A stretch of 64,000 nucleotides of DNA from positions 1,860,001 to 1,924,000 of the forward strand of contig NZ_CP036401.1 of the NCBI RefSeq assembly GCF_004322755.1, read 5' to 3'. The stretch comes from Pseudoduganella albidiflava. Its GTDB lineage: Bacteria; Pseudomonadota; Gammaproteobacteria; Burkholderiales; Burkholderiaceae_D. The position numbers were made by a program, and so were the translations under genes. The notes beneath the pieces are model-generated. The model was given only the letters and a program-made list of their open reading frames with translations. It was not told where the DNA came from and ran no database searches. Positions 51,916 through 61,496 of this stretch are shown here, in pieces (position 1 is the first letter of the stretch; each line of letters begins with the position of its first letter).

Positions 51916-53442
51916 CTATCGGATGAGCGGGTCGGGCACATTGTGCGGCTCGGGCTGGCCGGGCAGGTCGACCTTGGCGGTCGGGTCCTGGTCCAGCGGC
52001 CAGATCGGCCGCGCGATCGCGCGGTAGGGAATGCCGGCGATGTCGGCGCTGAGCGTCCCCGGCGTGTCGCAGTACACGGTGGCGGCCGCGATCGGGTCGA
52101 AGCCGGCGCGGAAATGCTGGGTCGACTTGACCACCACCAGGCGCCGTGCGCGCACGTCGATGCCCAGTTCGGTGAAACACTCGGGCGAGAAGACCTGCTG
52201 GCGCACGGTGTTCAGCACGATGTCGATGCCGGCCGCGCGGATCGCCACGGCCAGGCCGAGGGCGTCGCTGCCCTTGCCGCCCAGGCCCGGCTGGCGCGCG
52301 TCGCCGCGCACGCACAGCACCTCGGCCTCCACGTCCACCGGCGTGCCCGAGCGGGGCCCCACCTTGCCGCCGATCCGCAGCGGCAACCGGGCGCCCGTGC
52401 CGGCGTCGGCCGCGATGGCGGCGGCCTGCGGATCCCAGAGCATGCCCAGCGCGGCGTTGCCGATGCCACGCTCGAGCAGCGCGCGCAGCACGAAGGTGCT
52501 GTCGCCGGCCGCGCCGCCGCCCGGGTTGTCGGCGCCGTCGGCCAGCACCACGGGCCTGCCCGCGCCGTCGATGGCCAGCGCCGCATCGAGCGCCTGCTCC
52601 AGCGGCAGGCGTGCCGCGGCGGCGCCGCGCAGCGCGAACATGTCGCGTGCCAGTCGCGCCGCCAGCGCTTGCGCGACCGGCGCGGCGGGCGCATCGTACG
52701 CCACCAGCACCGCCGCTCCCGTGTCCGCGGCATCGGACCACGGAAAGCCGTGCATCGCCGACACCGAGCGGATGCCGGGCTGCCGCTCGGCGTCGTGCAG
52801 GCCTTGCACGAAGGCGCGCACCGGTCCTTCCGTGGTGCCGAACAGGCCGAGCATGGGCACACGGCGCATCAGCATGCGCGGCGCCGGCGCGCCGGCGGCC
52901 ATCGCCGCCAGCAGCGCATACAGTTCGGCGCTGCGCTCGGCATAGTCGATGTGCGGATATTCCTTGCAGGCGACCAGCATGGCACCGCTGCCGAGCATGG
53001 CCGGCGTGACATTGCCGTGCAGGTCGAGCAGGGCGCCCACCGGCATCGCCGGGCCAGCCTGGGCCCGCACGCGGCCCAGCAGGTCGCCTTCGCAATCGGG
53101 ATAGCCGTCCGCCATCATCGCGCCGTGCAGCACCAGCAGCACCGCATCGACGGGCCCGGCGGCGCGCAGTTCGGCCAGCAGCTCGTCGCGCAGGCCCTCG
53201 TAGACGCCGCGCGCCACGGGGCCGGCGGGCTGGGCCCAGGCGCACATGCCGGCCACCACCTCGTCGCCGCGCGCGGCGGCCACGGCCAGCAGGTCGGCAT
53301 AGCCGGCGAAACCGCGCGCCTTGTCGCGGCTGGCCGTGTCGCCCGGCAGGTGGAGGATATCGTCGCGGAACGAGCGCAGCGTGGTGGGCAGCGGCGAGAA
53401 GCTGTTGGTCTCGTGGGCGAAGGCGGCAAGGAAGACGCGCAT
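51916..53442 (-). CDS. M81-family metallopeptidase (MlrC-like)
   Basis: A 508-residue zinc hydrolase of family M81, whose founding member MlrC opens linearised microcystin, a cyclic peptide containing D-residues. Family features are seen in order: FAAFAHETNSFSP-type start (LAAFAHETNSFSP), LHGAMM near residue 105, LDLHGN (about 135), KEYPHIDYAER and DGADNPGGGAAGDST. The ATG follows immediately after the TonB-receptor stop (TGAATG), so it is coupled to the receptor. It is the natural hydrolase for what the receptor imports. No signal peptide, so it acts in the cytoplasm. Confidence 0.92.
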   Translation of the reverse strand: MRVFLAAFAHETNSFSPLPTTLRSFRDDILHLPGDTASRDKARGFAGYADLLAVAAARGDEVVAGMCAWAQPAGPVARGVYEGLRDELLAELRAAGPVDAVLLVLHGAMMADGYPDCEGDLLGRVRAQAGPAMPVGALLDLHGNVTPAMLGSGAMLVACKEYPHIDYAERSAELYALLAAMAAGAPAPRMLMRRVPMLGLFGTTEGPVRAFVQGLHDAERQPGIRSVSAMHGFPWSDAADTGAAVLVAYDAPAAPVAQALAARLARDMFALRGAAAARLPLEQALDAALAIDGAGRPVVLADGADNPGGGAAGDSTFVLRALLERGIGNAALGMLWDPQAAAIAADAGTGARLPLRIGGKVGPRSGTPVDVEAEVLCVRGDARQPGLGGKGSDALGLAVAIRAAGIDIVLNTVRQQVFSPECFTELGIDVRARRLVVVKSTQHFRAGFDPIAAATVYCDTPGTLSADIAGIPYRAIARPIWPLDQDPTAKVDLPGQPEPHNVPDPLIR

Positions 53443-55719
53443 TCAGAACTCCCGCGTCAGCATCACGCCGGCCGTGCGCGGGCGCTGCACCGTCATGTTC
53501 ACGGGCGCGCCGTAGGGCACGAAGCCGGTGCCGCCGGCCAGCTGGGCGCGGCGGTCGAGCAGGTTGTTCAGGTACAAACTGGCCGTGGTCGCGCCGAACG
53601 TCATGCCGGCCTGCAGGTTGACCATCGCATATGACGGCAGCACATAGTTGGGCAGCGTGGCATTGTCGTCGAAGCCGGCATTGCGCTTGCCGACGTAGCG
53701 GGCGTTGATGCCGGCGTACGCGGGCCGTCCCGCCAGCTCGCCGTTGTAGCGGGCGCCGGCGCTGGCCGACACGCGCGCCGTGTTGGGCAGGCGGGCGCCG
53801 TCGCGCGCCAGCCCGGGCGCGTCCTCGGACAGGCGGGCGTCGATCCACGTCAGCGCGCCATCGAACTGCCACTGCGCCGTGGGCCGGTAGCGCAGGTTCA
53901 GTTCCGCGCCCTGGATGTGCGCCTTGCCCGCGTTGACGATCACGTTGATGCCGTTGACGGCGTAGAACTGCTGGATATCGTCCCAGCGGATGTCGTACAC
54001 GGCCGCTTCCACGCCCAGCTTGCGGCCCAGCAGGTCGGCCTTGTAGCCCAGTTCATAGCTCCACAGCTCGTCGTGGTCGAAGGTGGGCGGCGCGGCGCTG
54101 GCGCCGGTCTGGAAATCCCTCAGCACCGCGTTCGGGCCGCCCGGCCGGTAGCCGCTGGCGGCCCGCGCGTACACATTGCTGGTGGCATCGAGCGCATAGC
54201 GCGCCGTGGCCATGTACGTGGTGCTGGTGTCCTTCGATGCCGACACGATGTCGGTGGCCTCGCCCATCAGCATGCCGGAGGCGCGCTGGTGGTAGTCCTG
54301 CTCGTTGCGGGCCACGCGCAGGCCGGCCGTCAGCGCCAGGCGCGGCGTGGGGTTCCACGTCACGTCGCCATAGGCGGCCAGTTCGCGGTACTCGCTGGGC
54401 ACGCTGGCGCGCAGCAGGTCCGGCCCCGGCGCGGCGGCGGCGCCGGCCAGCGTTGAGCCGACCAGCTGTTCGTTGCCGCCCCGCTGGTCGTCGTAGAACA
54501 GGCCGGCCAGCCATTCGACCGTGCGGCGGGCGGGCGACGTGAGCCGGAACTCTTGCGTCCACTTGCGCACCCGCGTGGACTGCTGCACGCCCACGCCGGC
54601 CAGGTCCAGTCCCAGCGGCGCCAGCAGCGGCGCATACACGCCCGTATAGTCCAGGCGCAGGTCGATGTCGTTGGTCTGCCGTGCCGTGATCGCGTTCAGC
54701 CGCGCCCAGCCGAAGTCGTACTCGATGTCGGCGGCGGCGATGCGTACCTTGATGTCGTACGGTTCGCGCAGCGCGGCGTGGCGGCCCAGTTCGCGCCCGG
54801 CGGGCCGGCCCGTGGCGGCGTCGTAGTCCACGTAGTCGGTGCTGTCGCGCCGCGTGTTCTGCGCCGTGGCGGTCAGCCTGATCTTGAGCTTGTCGCCGGG
54901 CTCGACCAGCACCGACACGCGGGCGCCGCTGTTACGCCCACCGTTGATGTCGGCCCCGGCCGCCGGCCCGGTGGCATCGATGTAGCCGCCGGACTTGTCG
55001 TTGAACGCCGCCACGCGCAGCGCCGCCACGTTCTCGCGCAGCGGCACGTTCAGCACGATGTTTTCCGTGTGGCCGGGCCGGCCGCCCCGGGTGGCGCTGA
55101 AGCCGACCGCGGCCTTGCCGGAAAACTCGCGGGGGTTCGGCTCGTTCGTCACGTACTTCAGCAGGCCGCCCATCGCGCCGGCGCCGTACAGCGTGCCCTG
55201 CGGGCCGCGCAGCAGCTCGATGTGGTGCAGGTCCAGCAGGGCCATGTCGAGCGAAGTGACGGAACCGAGCGCGAAGGGCGTGCTGGAGCCGTAGGCCACG
55301 TCGTCGATATAGGTGCCCACCGTGGCGATGGTCTGGTCGCCGGTCGACACGCCGCGGATGCTGATGCTGCCGAAACCGGCACCGCCGCCGTTCTTCACGT
55401 CCACGCCCGGCTGGTCGGCCAGGTAGTCGCTCAGCATCTTCGCGCCCGCCTGCTCGAGCTGCTCGGCCGGCAGCATGTCGACCTGCATCGGCACCTCGCG
55501 CGCCGGTTCGCGGCGGCGGTTGGCGGAAACGGTGACGACCTGCGGCTCCGCGGCCGGCGCCGCTGGCGGTGCCGCCTCCGTTTGCGCCGAGGCGGCGCCG
55601 GCAAAAGCGAGCGGCAGGAGGGCAAGCGGGAGCAACGCATGAGGATGCAAGACAGGGCGAGGCAAGGCATGGCCGGCGCGGCGCGCGGCGCGGGGAGGGA
55701 GACAGGCGGCTGCGTTCAT
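53443..55719 (-). CDS. TonB-dependent receptor of the D-peptide-like cluster
   Basis: A 758-residue outer-membrane receptor. It has a long signal region ending GAASAQ (about residue 45), a TonB-box-like VVTVSANRR, a plug domain with SISIRGVST and LRGPQGTLYGAGAMGG, and a barrel ending VMLTREF. The plug is of the Proteobacterial oligomeric-substrate type rather than a clear siderophore receptor. It is the first gene of the operon with M81 and MFS. The ATG at 55719 follows AGGA, and a TTTC-N7-GAAA box lies 68 bp upstream. Confidence 0.9.
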   Translation of the reverse strand: MNAAACLPPRAARRAGHALPRPVLHPHALLPLALLPLAFAGAASAQTEAAPPAAPAAEPQVVTVSANRRREPAREVPMQVDMLPAEQLEQAGAKMLSDYLADQPGVDVKNGGGAGFGSISIRGVSTGDQTIATVGTYIDDVAYGSSTPFALGSVTSLDMALLDLHHIELLRGPQGTLYGAGAMGGLLKYVTNEPNPREFSGKAAVGFSATRGGRPGHTENIVLNVPLRENVAALRVAAFNDKSGGYIDATGPAAGADINGGRNSGARVSVLVEPGDKLKIRLTATAQNTRRDSTDYVDYDAATGRPAGRELGRHAALREPYDIKVRIAAADIEYDFGWARLNAITARQTNDIDLRLDYTGVYAPLLAPLGLDLAGVGVQQSTRVRKWTQEFRLTSPARRTVEWLAGLFYDDQRGGNEQLVGSTLAGAAAAPGPDLLRASVPSEYRELAAYGDVTWNPTPRLALTAGLRVARNEQDYHQRASGMLMGEATDIVSASKDTSTTYMATARYALDATSNVYARAASGYRPGGPNAVLRDFQTGASAAPPTFDHDELWSYELGYKADLLGRKLGVEAAVYDIRWDDIQQFYAVNGINVIVNAGKAHIQGAELNLRYRPTAQWQFDGALTWIDARLSEDAPGLARDGARLPNTARVSASAGARYNGELAGRPAYAGINARYVGKRNAGFDDNATLPNYVLPSYAMVNLQAGMTFGATTASLYLNNLLDRRAQLAGGTGFVPYGAPVNMTVQRPRTAGVMLTREF

Positions 55720-55787
55720 GGAGGTCCTTGAAAACGGAGTTGGTTGCAATGGAGCGTATTCCCGGTTTTCTGACATGTCAATTTTTA

Positions 55788-55802
55788 TTTCTAATATCGA
55801 AA
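55788..55802. promoter_or_regulatory. TTTC-N7-GAAA box 2 (TonB receptor promoter)
   Basis: TTTCTAATATCGAAA, 69 bp upstream of the receptor start, closely matching box 1 before the dehydrogenase gene (13/15 identical). Confidence 0.55.
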
Positions 55803-55886
55803 AATGTGCTTGCCCGCATTCTCGCAGAGGGCACAGCGGCGAAACGCCAAGTGGGAAAGCACTCATTTTTTCGCGTTTGTAAAAAT

Positions 55887-55901
55887 TTTCTATTTCAGAT
55901 A
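55887..55901. promoter_or_regulatory. TTTC-type box 3 (S12 hydrolase promoter)
   Basis: TTTCTATTTCAGATA, 94 bp upstream of the S12 gene and in the same divergent region as box 2. The left half matches the inverted copy of box 1 (TTTCTATATTTGAAA) while the right half has drifted. Confidence 0.4.
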
Positions 55902-55995
55902 AAGTGCTTCGAACCGGACTTGCCGCGCGCCGCCGATCGCCGCCTTCCCGATCGCAGCCCCCAATCGCCGCCATCCAACCGCAGCCAGGAGAATC

Positions 55996-57684
55996 ATGCA
56001 TACCGTTTCCGCCGACATGGACCACCCGAGCGCGGTGGCCGCCGCGCTCGACCCGCTGTTCGCCCCGTTCAACCGCGCCGATGCCCCCGGCCTCGTGGTC
56101 GCCGTGGCCCGCGCGGGCAAGCCCGTCTACCGGCGCGGCTTCGGCCTGGCCAGCGTCGCACTGGGCGTGGCCAACACGCCGTGGACGCGGATGCGCATCG
56201 GCTCGACCAGCAAGCACTTCGCCTGCCTGGCCGCGCTGCTGCTGGAGCAGGATGGCCTGCTTGACCTGGATGCGCCGGCCAGCCGCCACGTGCCCGAACT
56301 CGCGACGGACGGCGCGATGCCCACGCTGCGCCAGTTCATGAACCACACGAGCGGCCTGCGCTGCGGCCTCGACGCCGGTTTCCTGGCCGAGGGCATGGCG
56401 ATCCGGCCCGCCGGCAGCATGCTTGCCGGCCAGGTGCGCATGCGCGGCGTGAATTTCGCGCCGGGCGACAAGTTCATGTACAACAACGGCGGCTATCACC
56501 TGCTGTCGCTGGCGATCGCGCGTGCCGCCGGCATGCCGTTCGAACGGTTCCTCACGGAGCGGATCCTCGCGCCCCTCGGCATGCACGACACGCTGTCGGT
56601 GCCGGACGATTTCGCGGTCCACCGCGGGCTGGCCACGCTGCACGTGGCGCGGCCGGATGGCGGGTACAAGCGCGGCGTGTTCCCCAGCATGGAGCTGCTG
56701 GGCGAAGGCGCCATCGTCTCGACACTGGACGACATGCTGCGCTGGCTGGCGCACCTGCGCGGCCCGAAACGCGTCGGCAGCGAGGCAACCTGGGAAAGCA
56801 TGACGGCGCCCACGCGGCTGGGGAACGGCGTCGCCGTGCCGTACGGGTATGGCCTGATGCGCCACCGGTACCGTGGCGTGGAAGTGATCCACCATGCCGG
56901 CGCCGTGATCGGCGGGGCGTGCCAGATGATGACGGTGCCGGCGCACGCGCTCGACATCGTCATCATGAGCAACGGCGCGCCGGTCAATCCCCACGAGCTG
57001 GCCAAGCAGGTGGTCGACAAGATGCTGGGGGAAGTGCTGCCGGGTGATGCGCTGCTCGAGCCGGTCCCGGCCAAGGCCGGCAGCGCGTCTTACCGTCGCC
57101 TGCTCGGCGCGCGCTACGTGGGCCGGACGTCAGGCCTGGTGATCGGTTTCGCCGATGTCGAGGGTGCGCTGGGATTGTCGCTGCTGAACCTGCCGCCGAT
57201 GCCGCTGTACGGCGGCGACGGCGGCGACGGCGGCGAACTGCGCCTGCCGTTCGAGGATATCGCGGCCGGTCCGTTCGTGCTCGACGCCCGGGCGCTGGAA
57301 GGAGAGGGCGCACCGCCGGCAACGCTGCCGTTCGGCGAGGCCGGCGTGCCCGAACCCTATGACCTGCTGGTGGCACCCGAGGGCGGCCTGCCGCCTTTCG
57401 CGGCGGAGCTGGCCGGCGAATACACGGTGCCCGACCTGGACGCGCGCGCCACGGTCGCGCTGGAAGGAGAGGAATTGACGATGCGCGTGCAGGGCCGCTA
57501 CGGCGCCACGGTGCTGCGCTTCGAGCCGTTCGGGCCGGACCTGCTGGGCTGGCGGATGGAAGGCGCCGACATCCCGCTGCGCGGCATCGCCCACCTGCGC
57601 CGCGATGGCGGCGGGGCGGTGACCGCGCTGGTGATCGACACCACGCGCACGCGGGGCATGCGCTTCGTGCGGCAGGCGCGCTGA
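55996..57684 (+). CDS. S12-family serine hydrolase, D-aminopeptidase-like
   Basis: A 562-residue serine hydrolase of the beta-lactamase/DD-peptidase fold. The catalytic motifs are Ser70-x-x-Lys73 (GSTSKHF), Tyr162-x-Asn164 (YNNG) and His300-Ala-Gly. After about residue 350 come two beta-barrel-type domains (LLGARYVGRTSGLVIGF and ELAGEYTVPDLD), an arrangement that from memory matches the D-aminopeptidase (DAP) of Ochrobactrum. That enzyme removes D-residues from peptide N-termini. AGGAG precedes the ATG. There is no signal peptide, so it is likely cytoplasmic, and it is divergent from the receptor-M81 operon. Confidence 0.85.
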   Translation: MHTVSADMDHPSAVAAALDPLFAPFNRADAPGLVVAVARAGKPVYRRGFGLASVALGVANTPWTRMRIGSTSKHFACLAALLLEQDGLLDLDAPASRHVPELATDGAMPTLRQFMNHTSGLRCGLDAGFLAEGMAIRPAGSMLAGQVRMRGVNFAPGDKFMYNNGGYHLLSLAIARAAGMPFERFLTERILAPLGMHDTLSVPDDFAVHRGLATLHVARPDGGYKRGVFPSMELLGEGAIVSTLDDMLRWLAHLRGPKRVGSEATWESMTAPTRLGNGVAVPYGYGLMRHRYRGVEVIHHAGAVIGGACQMMTVPAHALDIVIMSNGAPVNPHELAKQVVDKMLGEVLPGDALLEPVPAKAGSASYRRLLGARYVGRTSGLVIGFADVEGALGLSLLNLPPMPLYGGDGGDGGELRLPFEDIAAGPFVLDARALEGEGAPPATLPFGEAGVPEPYDLLVAPEGGLPPFAAELAGEYTVPDLDARATVALEGEELTMRVQGRYGATVLRFEPFGPDLLGWRMEGADIPLRGIAHLRRDGGGAVTALVIDTTRTRGMRFVRQAR

Positions 57685-57740
57685 GACCACGCGCCCTCCT
57701 GGCCGCCGAGGCGGCCGGGAGGCCGCATGTTGTGCTTTCT

Positions 57741-57760
57741 AATGAGAATGCGATATCATT
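57741..57760. promoter_or_regulatory. Fur-box-like palindrome upstream of the last TonB receptor
   Basis: AATGAGAATGCGATATCATT has AATGA/TCATT arms and matches 16 of 20 positions of the box at 23498-23517. It lies 80 bp before the receptor start. Confidence 0.6.
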
Positions 57761-57839
57761 ATTGACTGACCGGCCTCCGTGCGCCGGGCCGGCGCCGATC
57801 CAGGGCCGTGAATGCTCAATCTTGATAAGGTAGTCGACT

Positions 57840-59888
57840 GTGAAGAAAAAACGCCTGTGCCTGCTTCTTGGAGCCGCTTGGGCGCTGTCCTGCCAGAGCG
57901 CGCGTGCCGAGGATCCCGCGATCGTCATGGGCGAAGTGCGCATCAGTGCCCAGCGCGCCGGCGGCCCGCTGTTGAGTAACCGTGTGCTGACGTCGGTCGA
58001 CGTGCTGGGGGCCGACAAGGTCGAGGACAAGAACGTGATGAACAGCTGGGAGCTGGTAGGCCAGCTGCCGGGCGTGCAGCTCACCGAAACGCGGATGGGG
58101 GCGGAGTCGGGCAAGGCCACGTTCCGCGCCTTCAACGGCGAGGGCTACATCAATGGCATCAAGGTGCTGATCGACGGCATACCGAGCAATGTCAACAGCG
58201 GAAACCAGCGCTTCATCGACATGATCTTCCCGCTGGAGATCGACTACATCGAGGTGGTGCGGGGCACCAACGATCCCCGCTATGGCCTGCACAATATCGG
58301 CGGCAACATCAATTTCGGCACGCGCCAGGGCGGCAACTACACCGACGGCCGCCTGACCTTCGGCAGCTACGGCACGCGCGAGGCGCAGCTGGCGATCGGC
58401 CGCGAAAGCGGTGGCTTTGCGCAGAACTATTTCATCGCCGTGCAGGAGTCGGACGAGTATCGTGGCACCGGTTCGGAAAAATATTCGATCGGCGGCAAAT
58501 GGTTCGTCACGTCGGCCAGCAAGGCCGTCAAGGCCGGCCTGGTGGTGCGCGCCTACAAGCATGATGCGGGCGAGCCGGGCTTTCTCACCGCGGCCGAACT
58601 GGCCGCCGACCGCCGGCAGTCGCCTGCGAAGAACGCCAACGACCGGAGCGAGCGCGAGATGCGTCACGCCAGCGTGCACCTGGACTGGCAAATCTCGCCG
58701 GATGCATTCTTCAGCAACCGGGTCTACTACAACAGCTACGATGACGACCGCCGCGTCACCTTCACCAGTAACCCGGCCGGTTCCGCGCCGCGGCAGCGCC
58801 GGATCTGGGACGAGCGGCAGGTGGGCTACCTGGGCAACCTGACGTGGCGCGCCAGCGACGCCGTGACGCTCGATGGCGGCGTCAACGCCGAGCAGCAGGA
58901 CAACCGGTATGGACGGATGCGCTTCGGCTACGCCAGTCCGACCGATTTCGGCACGCCCGTGCTGGTGCAGAACGACGACGCGTACACACTCGACAACGTG
59001 GGCGCCTACGTGCAGGCCATCATCCGGCCGACCGGGACGCTGAAGATCGTGCCCGGCTGGCGGGCCGACAAATTCTCCGGCCACAGCACGCTGATGGCGG
59101 GCGGAACGGCGCGGTTGCAGGACTATGGCTGGATCAGGCAGCCCAAGCTGAGCATGGTGTACACCCCGGCCGCCGACGTGAGCCTGTACGCCAACTGGGG
59201 ACGCACGTTCCAGGTCCTCACCGGTTCGGGCGCGCCGGCCTACCTGGCGCCCAGCCAGGCCACGTTCGACGCGTCGATCAACACGGGCAAGGAGATCGGC
59301 GTCAAGTTCAAGCCGGCACCGCATACCGAGATGCGCCTGGCCGTGTGGCGGCAGGACGCCACCGGTGAAGTGGCCAACATGCCGGCCACCGGCACCACTG
59401 TCGGCCTGGGCGAAACGCGCAGGGAAGGCGTGGACCTGCAACTCTCCGGCCAGGTCGCCGGGCAACTCGACCTGTGGGTTTCGCATTCGCTGCAGAAGGC
59501 CGAAGTGGTGAAGGCCTTCACGGCGGCCGGCGCTTCGCTGGCGGGAAAGGAAGTGTTCTCCACGCCGCGCCACATCTCCACGGCCGGTGCCGAGTACCGC
59601 GCGTCGGACAGACTGCGCTTCGGCCTGCAGGGCCGTGCCCAGGGCGATTACTTCATCGACAGTCCGAACGAGCAGGGCAAGTTCGGCGGCTTCGTGCTGT
59701 TCGACGCCAGCCTGCGCTACCGGCTGTCCGAACGGGCCAGCATCGACGTGCAGGTGAAGAACCTGGCCGACCGGCGCTACGAATACGCGTGGTACGACAA
59801 TTTCTTCTGGCCAGCCGGCCAGGCCCAGCCGATGTTCTCGTCCGGGCCGGGCCGTTCAGCGTACGTCTCCCTGAACTTCAGGATGTGA
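57840..59888 (+). CDS. TonB-dependent siderophore-type receptor
   Basis: A 682-residue outer-membrane receptor. It starts with GTG (AAGG nine bases upstream), a signal peptide (KKKRLCLLLGAAWALSCQSARAE), a plug with NSWELVGQLPGVQLTE, IDYIEVVRGTNDPRYGLHNIGGNINF, and a barrel ending VSLNFRM. The plug and barrel resemble ferric-siderophore receptors (FhuE/vibriobactin type). The Fur-like box upstream supports iron control. It converges with gabD (gap 16 bp). Confidence 0.88.
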   Translation: MKKKRLCLLLGAAWALSCQSARAEDPAIVMGEVRISAQRAGGPLLSNRVLTSVDVLGADKVEDKNVMNSWELVGQLPGVQLTETRMGAESGKATFRAFNGEGYINGIKVLIDGIPSNVNSGNQRFIDMIFPLEIDYIEVVRGTNDPRYGLHNIGGNINFGTRQGGNYTDGRLTFGSYGTREAQLAIGRESGGFAQNYFIAVQESDEYRGTGSEKYSIGGKWFVTSASKAVKAGLVVRAYKHDAGEPGFLTAAELAADRRQSPAKNANDRSEREMRHASVHLDWQISPDAFFSNRVYYNSYDDDRRVTFTSNPAGSAPRQRRIWDERQVGYLGNLTWRASDAVTLDGGVNAEQQDNRYGRMRFGYASPTDFGTPVLVQNDDAYTLDNVGAYVQAIIRPTGTLKIVPGWRADKFSGHSTLMAGGTARLQDYGWIRQPKLSMVYTPAADVSLYANWGRTFQVLTGSGAPAYLAPSQATFDASINTGKEIGVKFKPAPHTEMRLAVWRQDATGEVANMPATGTTVGLGETRREGVDLQLSGQVAGQLDLWVSHSLQKAEVVKAFTAAGASLAGKEVFSTPRHISTAGAEYRASDRLRFGLQGRAQGDYFIDSPNEQGKFGGFVLFDASLRYRLSERASIDVQVKNLADRRYEYAWYDNFFWPAGQAQPMFSSGPGRSAYVSLNFRM

Positions 59889-59904
59889 GAGGCCTCCAGC
59901 AGGC

Positions 59905-61350
59905 TTACACGCCGACCATCGACACCGCCTTGGTGTTCAGGTACGACTCCAGCGCTTCCGGACCGCCTTCGGAACCGTAGCCGGAATCCTTGATGCCGCC
60001 GAACGGCAGTTCGGCGCTCGGCGTGGCCGGCTGGTTAATCCACAGCATGCCCACTTCCATCCGGTTCATCAGCAGCTGGGCGTTCTTGATCGAACGGGTG
60101 AATGCGTAGCCGGCCAGTCCGTACGGCAGCCGGTTGGCTTCGGTGATCGCGTCTTCCAGGCTGTCGAAGCCGCGGATGCCGGCCACCGGGCCGAATGGCT
60201 CGTCGTTGAAGATGCTCGCGTCCAGCGGCACGTCGGCCAGGATCGTCGGCGCGAAGAAGTTGCCGGTATCGCCGACCCGAAGGCCGCCGGTGGCGACGAC
60301 TGCGCCCTTGGCCCTGGCATCCTCGACCACCTGCGACATGGCGCTGACGCGGCGCGCGTTGGCCAGCGGGCCCAGCGTGGTGCCTTCGTGCAGGCCGTCG
60401 CCCAGTTTCAGGCTCTCGGCATGCTGCACCAGGGCGCGCGTGAACTCGGCCTTGACCGCGTTGTGCACCAGGAAGCGGGTGGGCGAAATGCACACCTGGC
60501 CGGCGTTGCGGAACTTCGCCGCGCCGGCGGCCCTGACGGCCAGCGCCACGTCGGCATCCTCGGCAACGATGACCGGGGCATGGCCGCCCAGTTCCATCGT
60601 CGCGCGCTTCATGTGCTTGCCGGCCAGGGCGGCCAGCTGCTTGCCGACCGGCGTGGAACCGGTGAAGGTCACCTTGCGGATGATGGGATGCGGGATCAGG
60701 TAGCCGGAAATCTCGGCCGGGTCGCCGAACACCAGGCCGACGACACCGGGCGGCAGGCCCGCGTCGACGAAGCATTGCAGCAGCGCGGCCGGCGATGCCG
60801 GCGTTTCTTCCGGTGCCTTGCACAGGAAGGAACAGCCGGTGGTCAGGGCGGCGGACAGCTTGCGCACGATCTGGTTGATCGGGAAGTTCCACGGCGTGAA
60901 CGCGGCCACCGGGCCGACCGGTTCCTTCAGCACCAGCTGCTGCGCGGCCGGGTTGCGCGACGGGACGATCCGTCCGTACACGCGCATGCCTTCGGCGGCG
61001 AACCAGTCGATGATTTCCGCGCCGGCCAGCGCTTCGCCCTTGGCTTCGGCCAGCGGCTTGCCCTGTTCCTGGGTCAGCAGGCGGGCGATGTCCCCGGCGC
61101 GCTCGCGCAGCAGGTTGGCGGCGCGGCGCATGATGGCGGCGCGCTCTGCCGCCGGCACCACGCGCCAGGCCTCGAAGCCTTGCTGGGCGGCCGCCAGCGC
61201 GCGGTCGAGATCGGCCACGCTGGCGTGGGCCACGGTACCGATCGGCTGCCCGGTGGCGGGATTGATCACGGGAATGGTCTTGCCGCCGGTGGCGTCGATC
61301 CATTCGTTGGCGATGAGGAGACGGGTATCTGGATAGCTGGGCGTAGTCAT
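59905..61350 (-). CDS. gabD: NAD(P)-dependent succinate-semialdehyde dehydrogenase
   Basis: A 481-residue aldehyde dehydrogenase with the GabD pattern: [34 protein letters not shown] with the active-site Glu, NAGQVC with the catalytic Cys and EPFGPVAGI. The usual role is the last step of GABA (4-aminobutyrate) degradation to succinate; no gabT is adjacent. Other semialdehydes are possible. It is a single gene divergent from a glutathione S-transferase. Confidence 0.9.
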   Translation of the reverse strand: MTTPSYPDTRLLIANEWIDATGGKTIPVINPATGQPIGTVAHASVADLDRALAAAQQGFEAWRVVPAAERAAIMRRAANLLRERAGDIARLLTQEQGKPLAEAKGEALAGAEIIDWFAAEGMRVYGRIVPSRNPAAQQLVLKEPVGPVAAFTPWNFPINQIVRKLSAALTTGCSFLCKAPEETPASPAALLQCFVDAGLPPGVVGLVFGDPAEISGYLIPHPIIRKVTFTGSTPVGKQLAALAGKHMKRATMELGGHAPVIVAEDADVALAVRAAGAAKFRNAGQVCISPTRFLVHNAVKAEFTRALVQHAESLKLGDGLHEGTTLGPLANARRVSAMSQVVEDARAKGAVVATGGLRVGDTGNFFAPTILADVPLDASIFNDEPFGPVAGIRGFDSLEDAITEANRLPYGLAGYAFTRSIKNAQLLMNRMEVGMLWINQPATPSAELPFGGIKDSGYGSEGGPEALESYLNTKAVSMVGV

Positions 61351-61496
61351 GGAAAAAACCTCGTTGTGGGGATGACGATGTTACCTCGTACGCCGATCTC
61401 CTGCAGGCAAGTGTGCCAGGGGCGCCCTCCACCCTCGTTTATACTCGCAATGGAACGGCTGCTGCGCGGATGGCCGGTTTGCCGACGAGGAGACGC

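Noticed and set aside
51046..53634. 862-codon plus-strand frame opposite the MFS and M81 genes
   Set aside because: Antisense of two genes with clear motifs; no signal of its own.
48659..57684. Identification as the microcystin mlrABCD locus
   Set aside because: Only an M81 (MlrC-like) protein is present; no MlrA membrane protease or MlrB-type gene next to it, and M81 proteins occur widely outside microcystin degraders.
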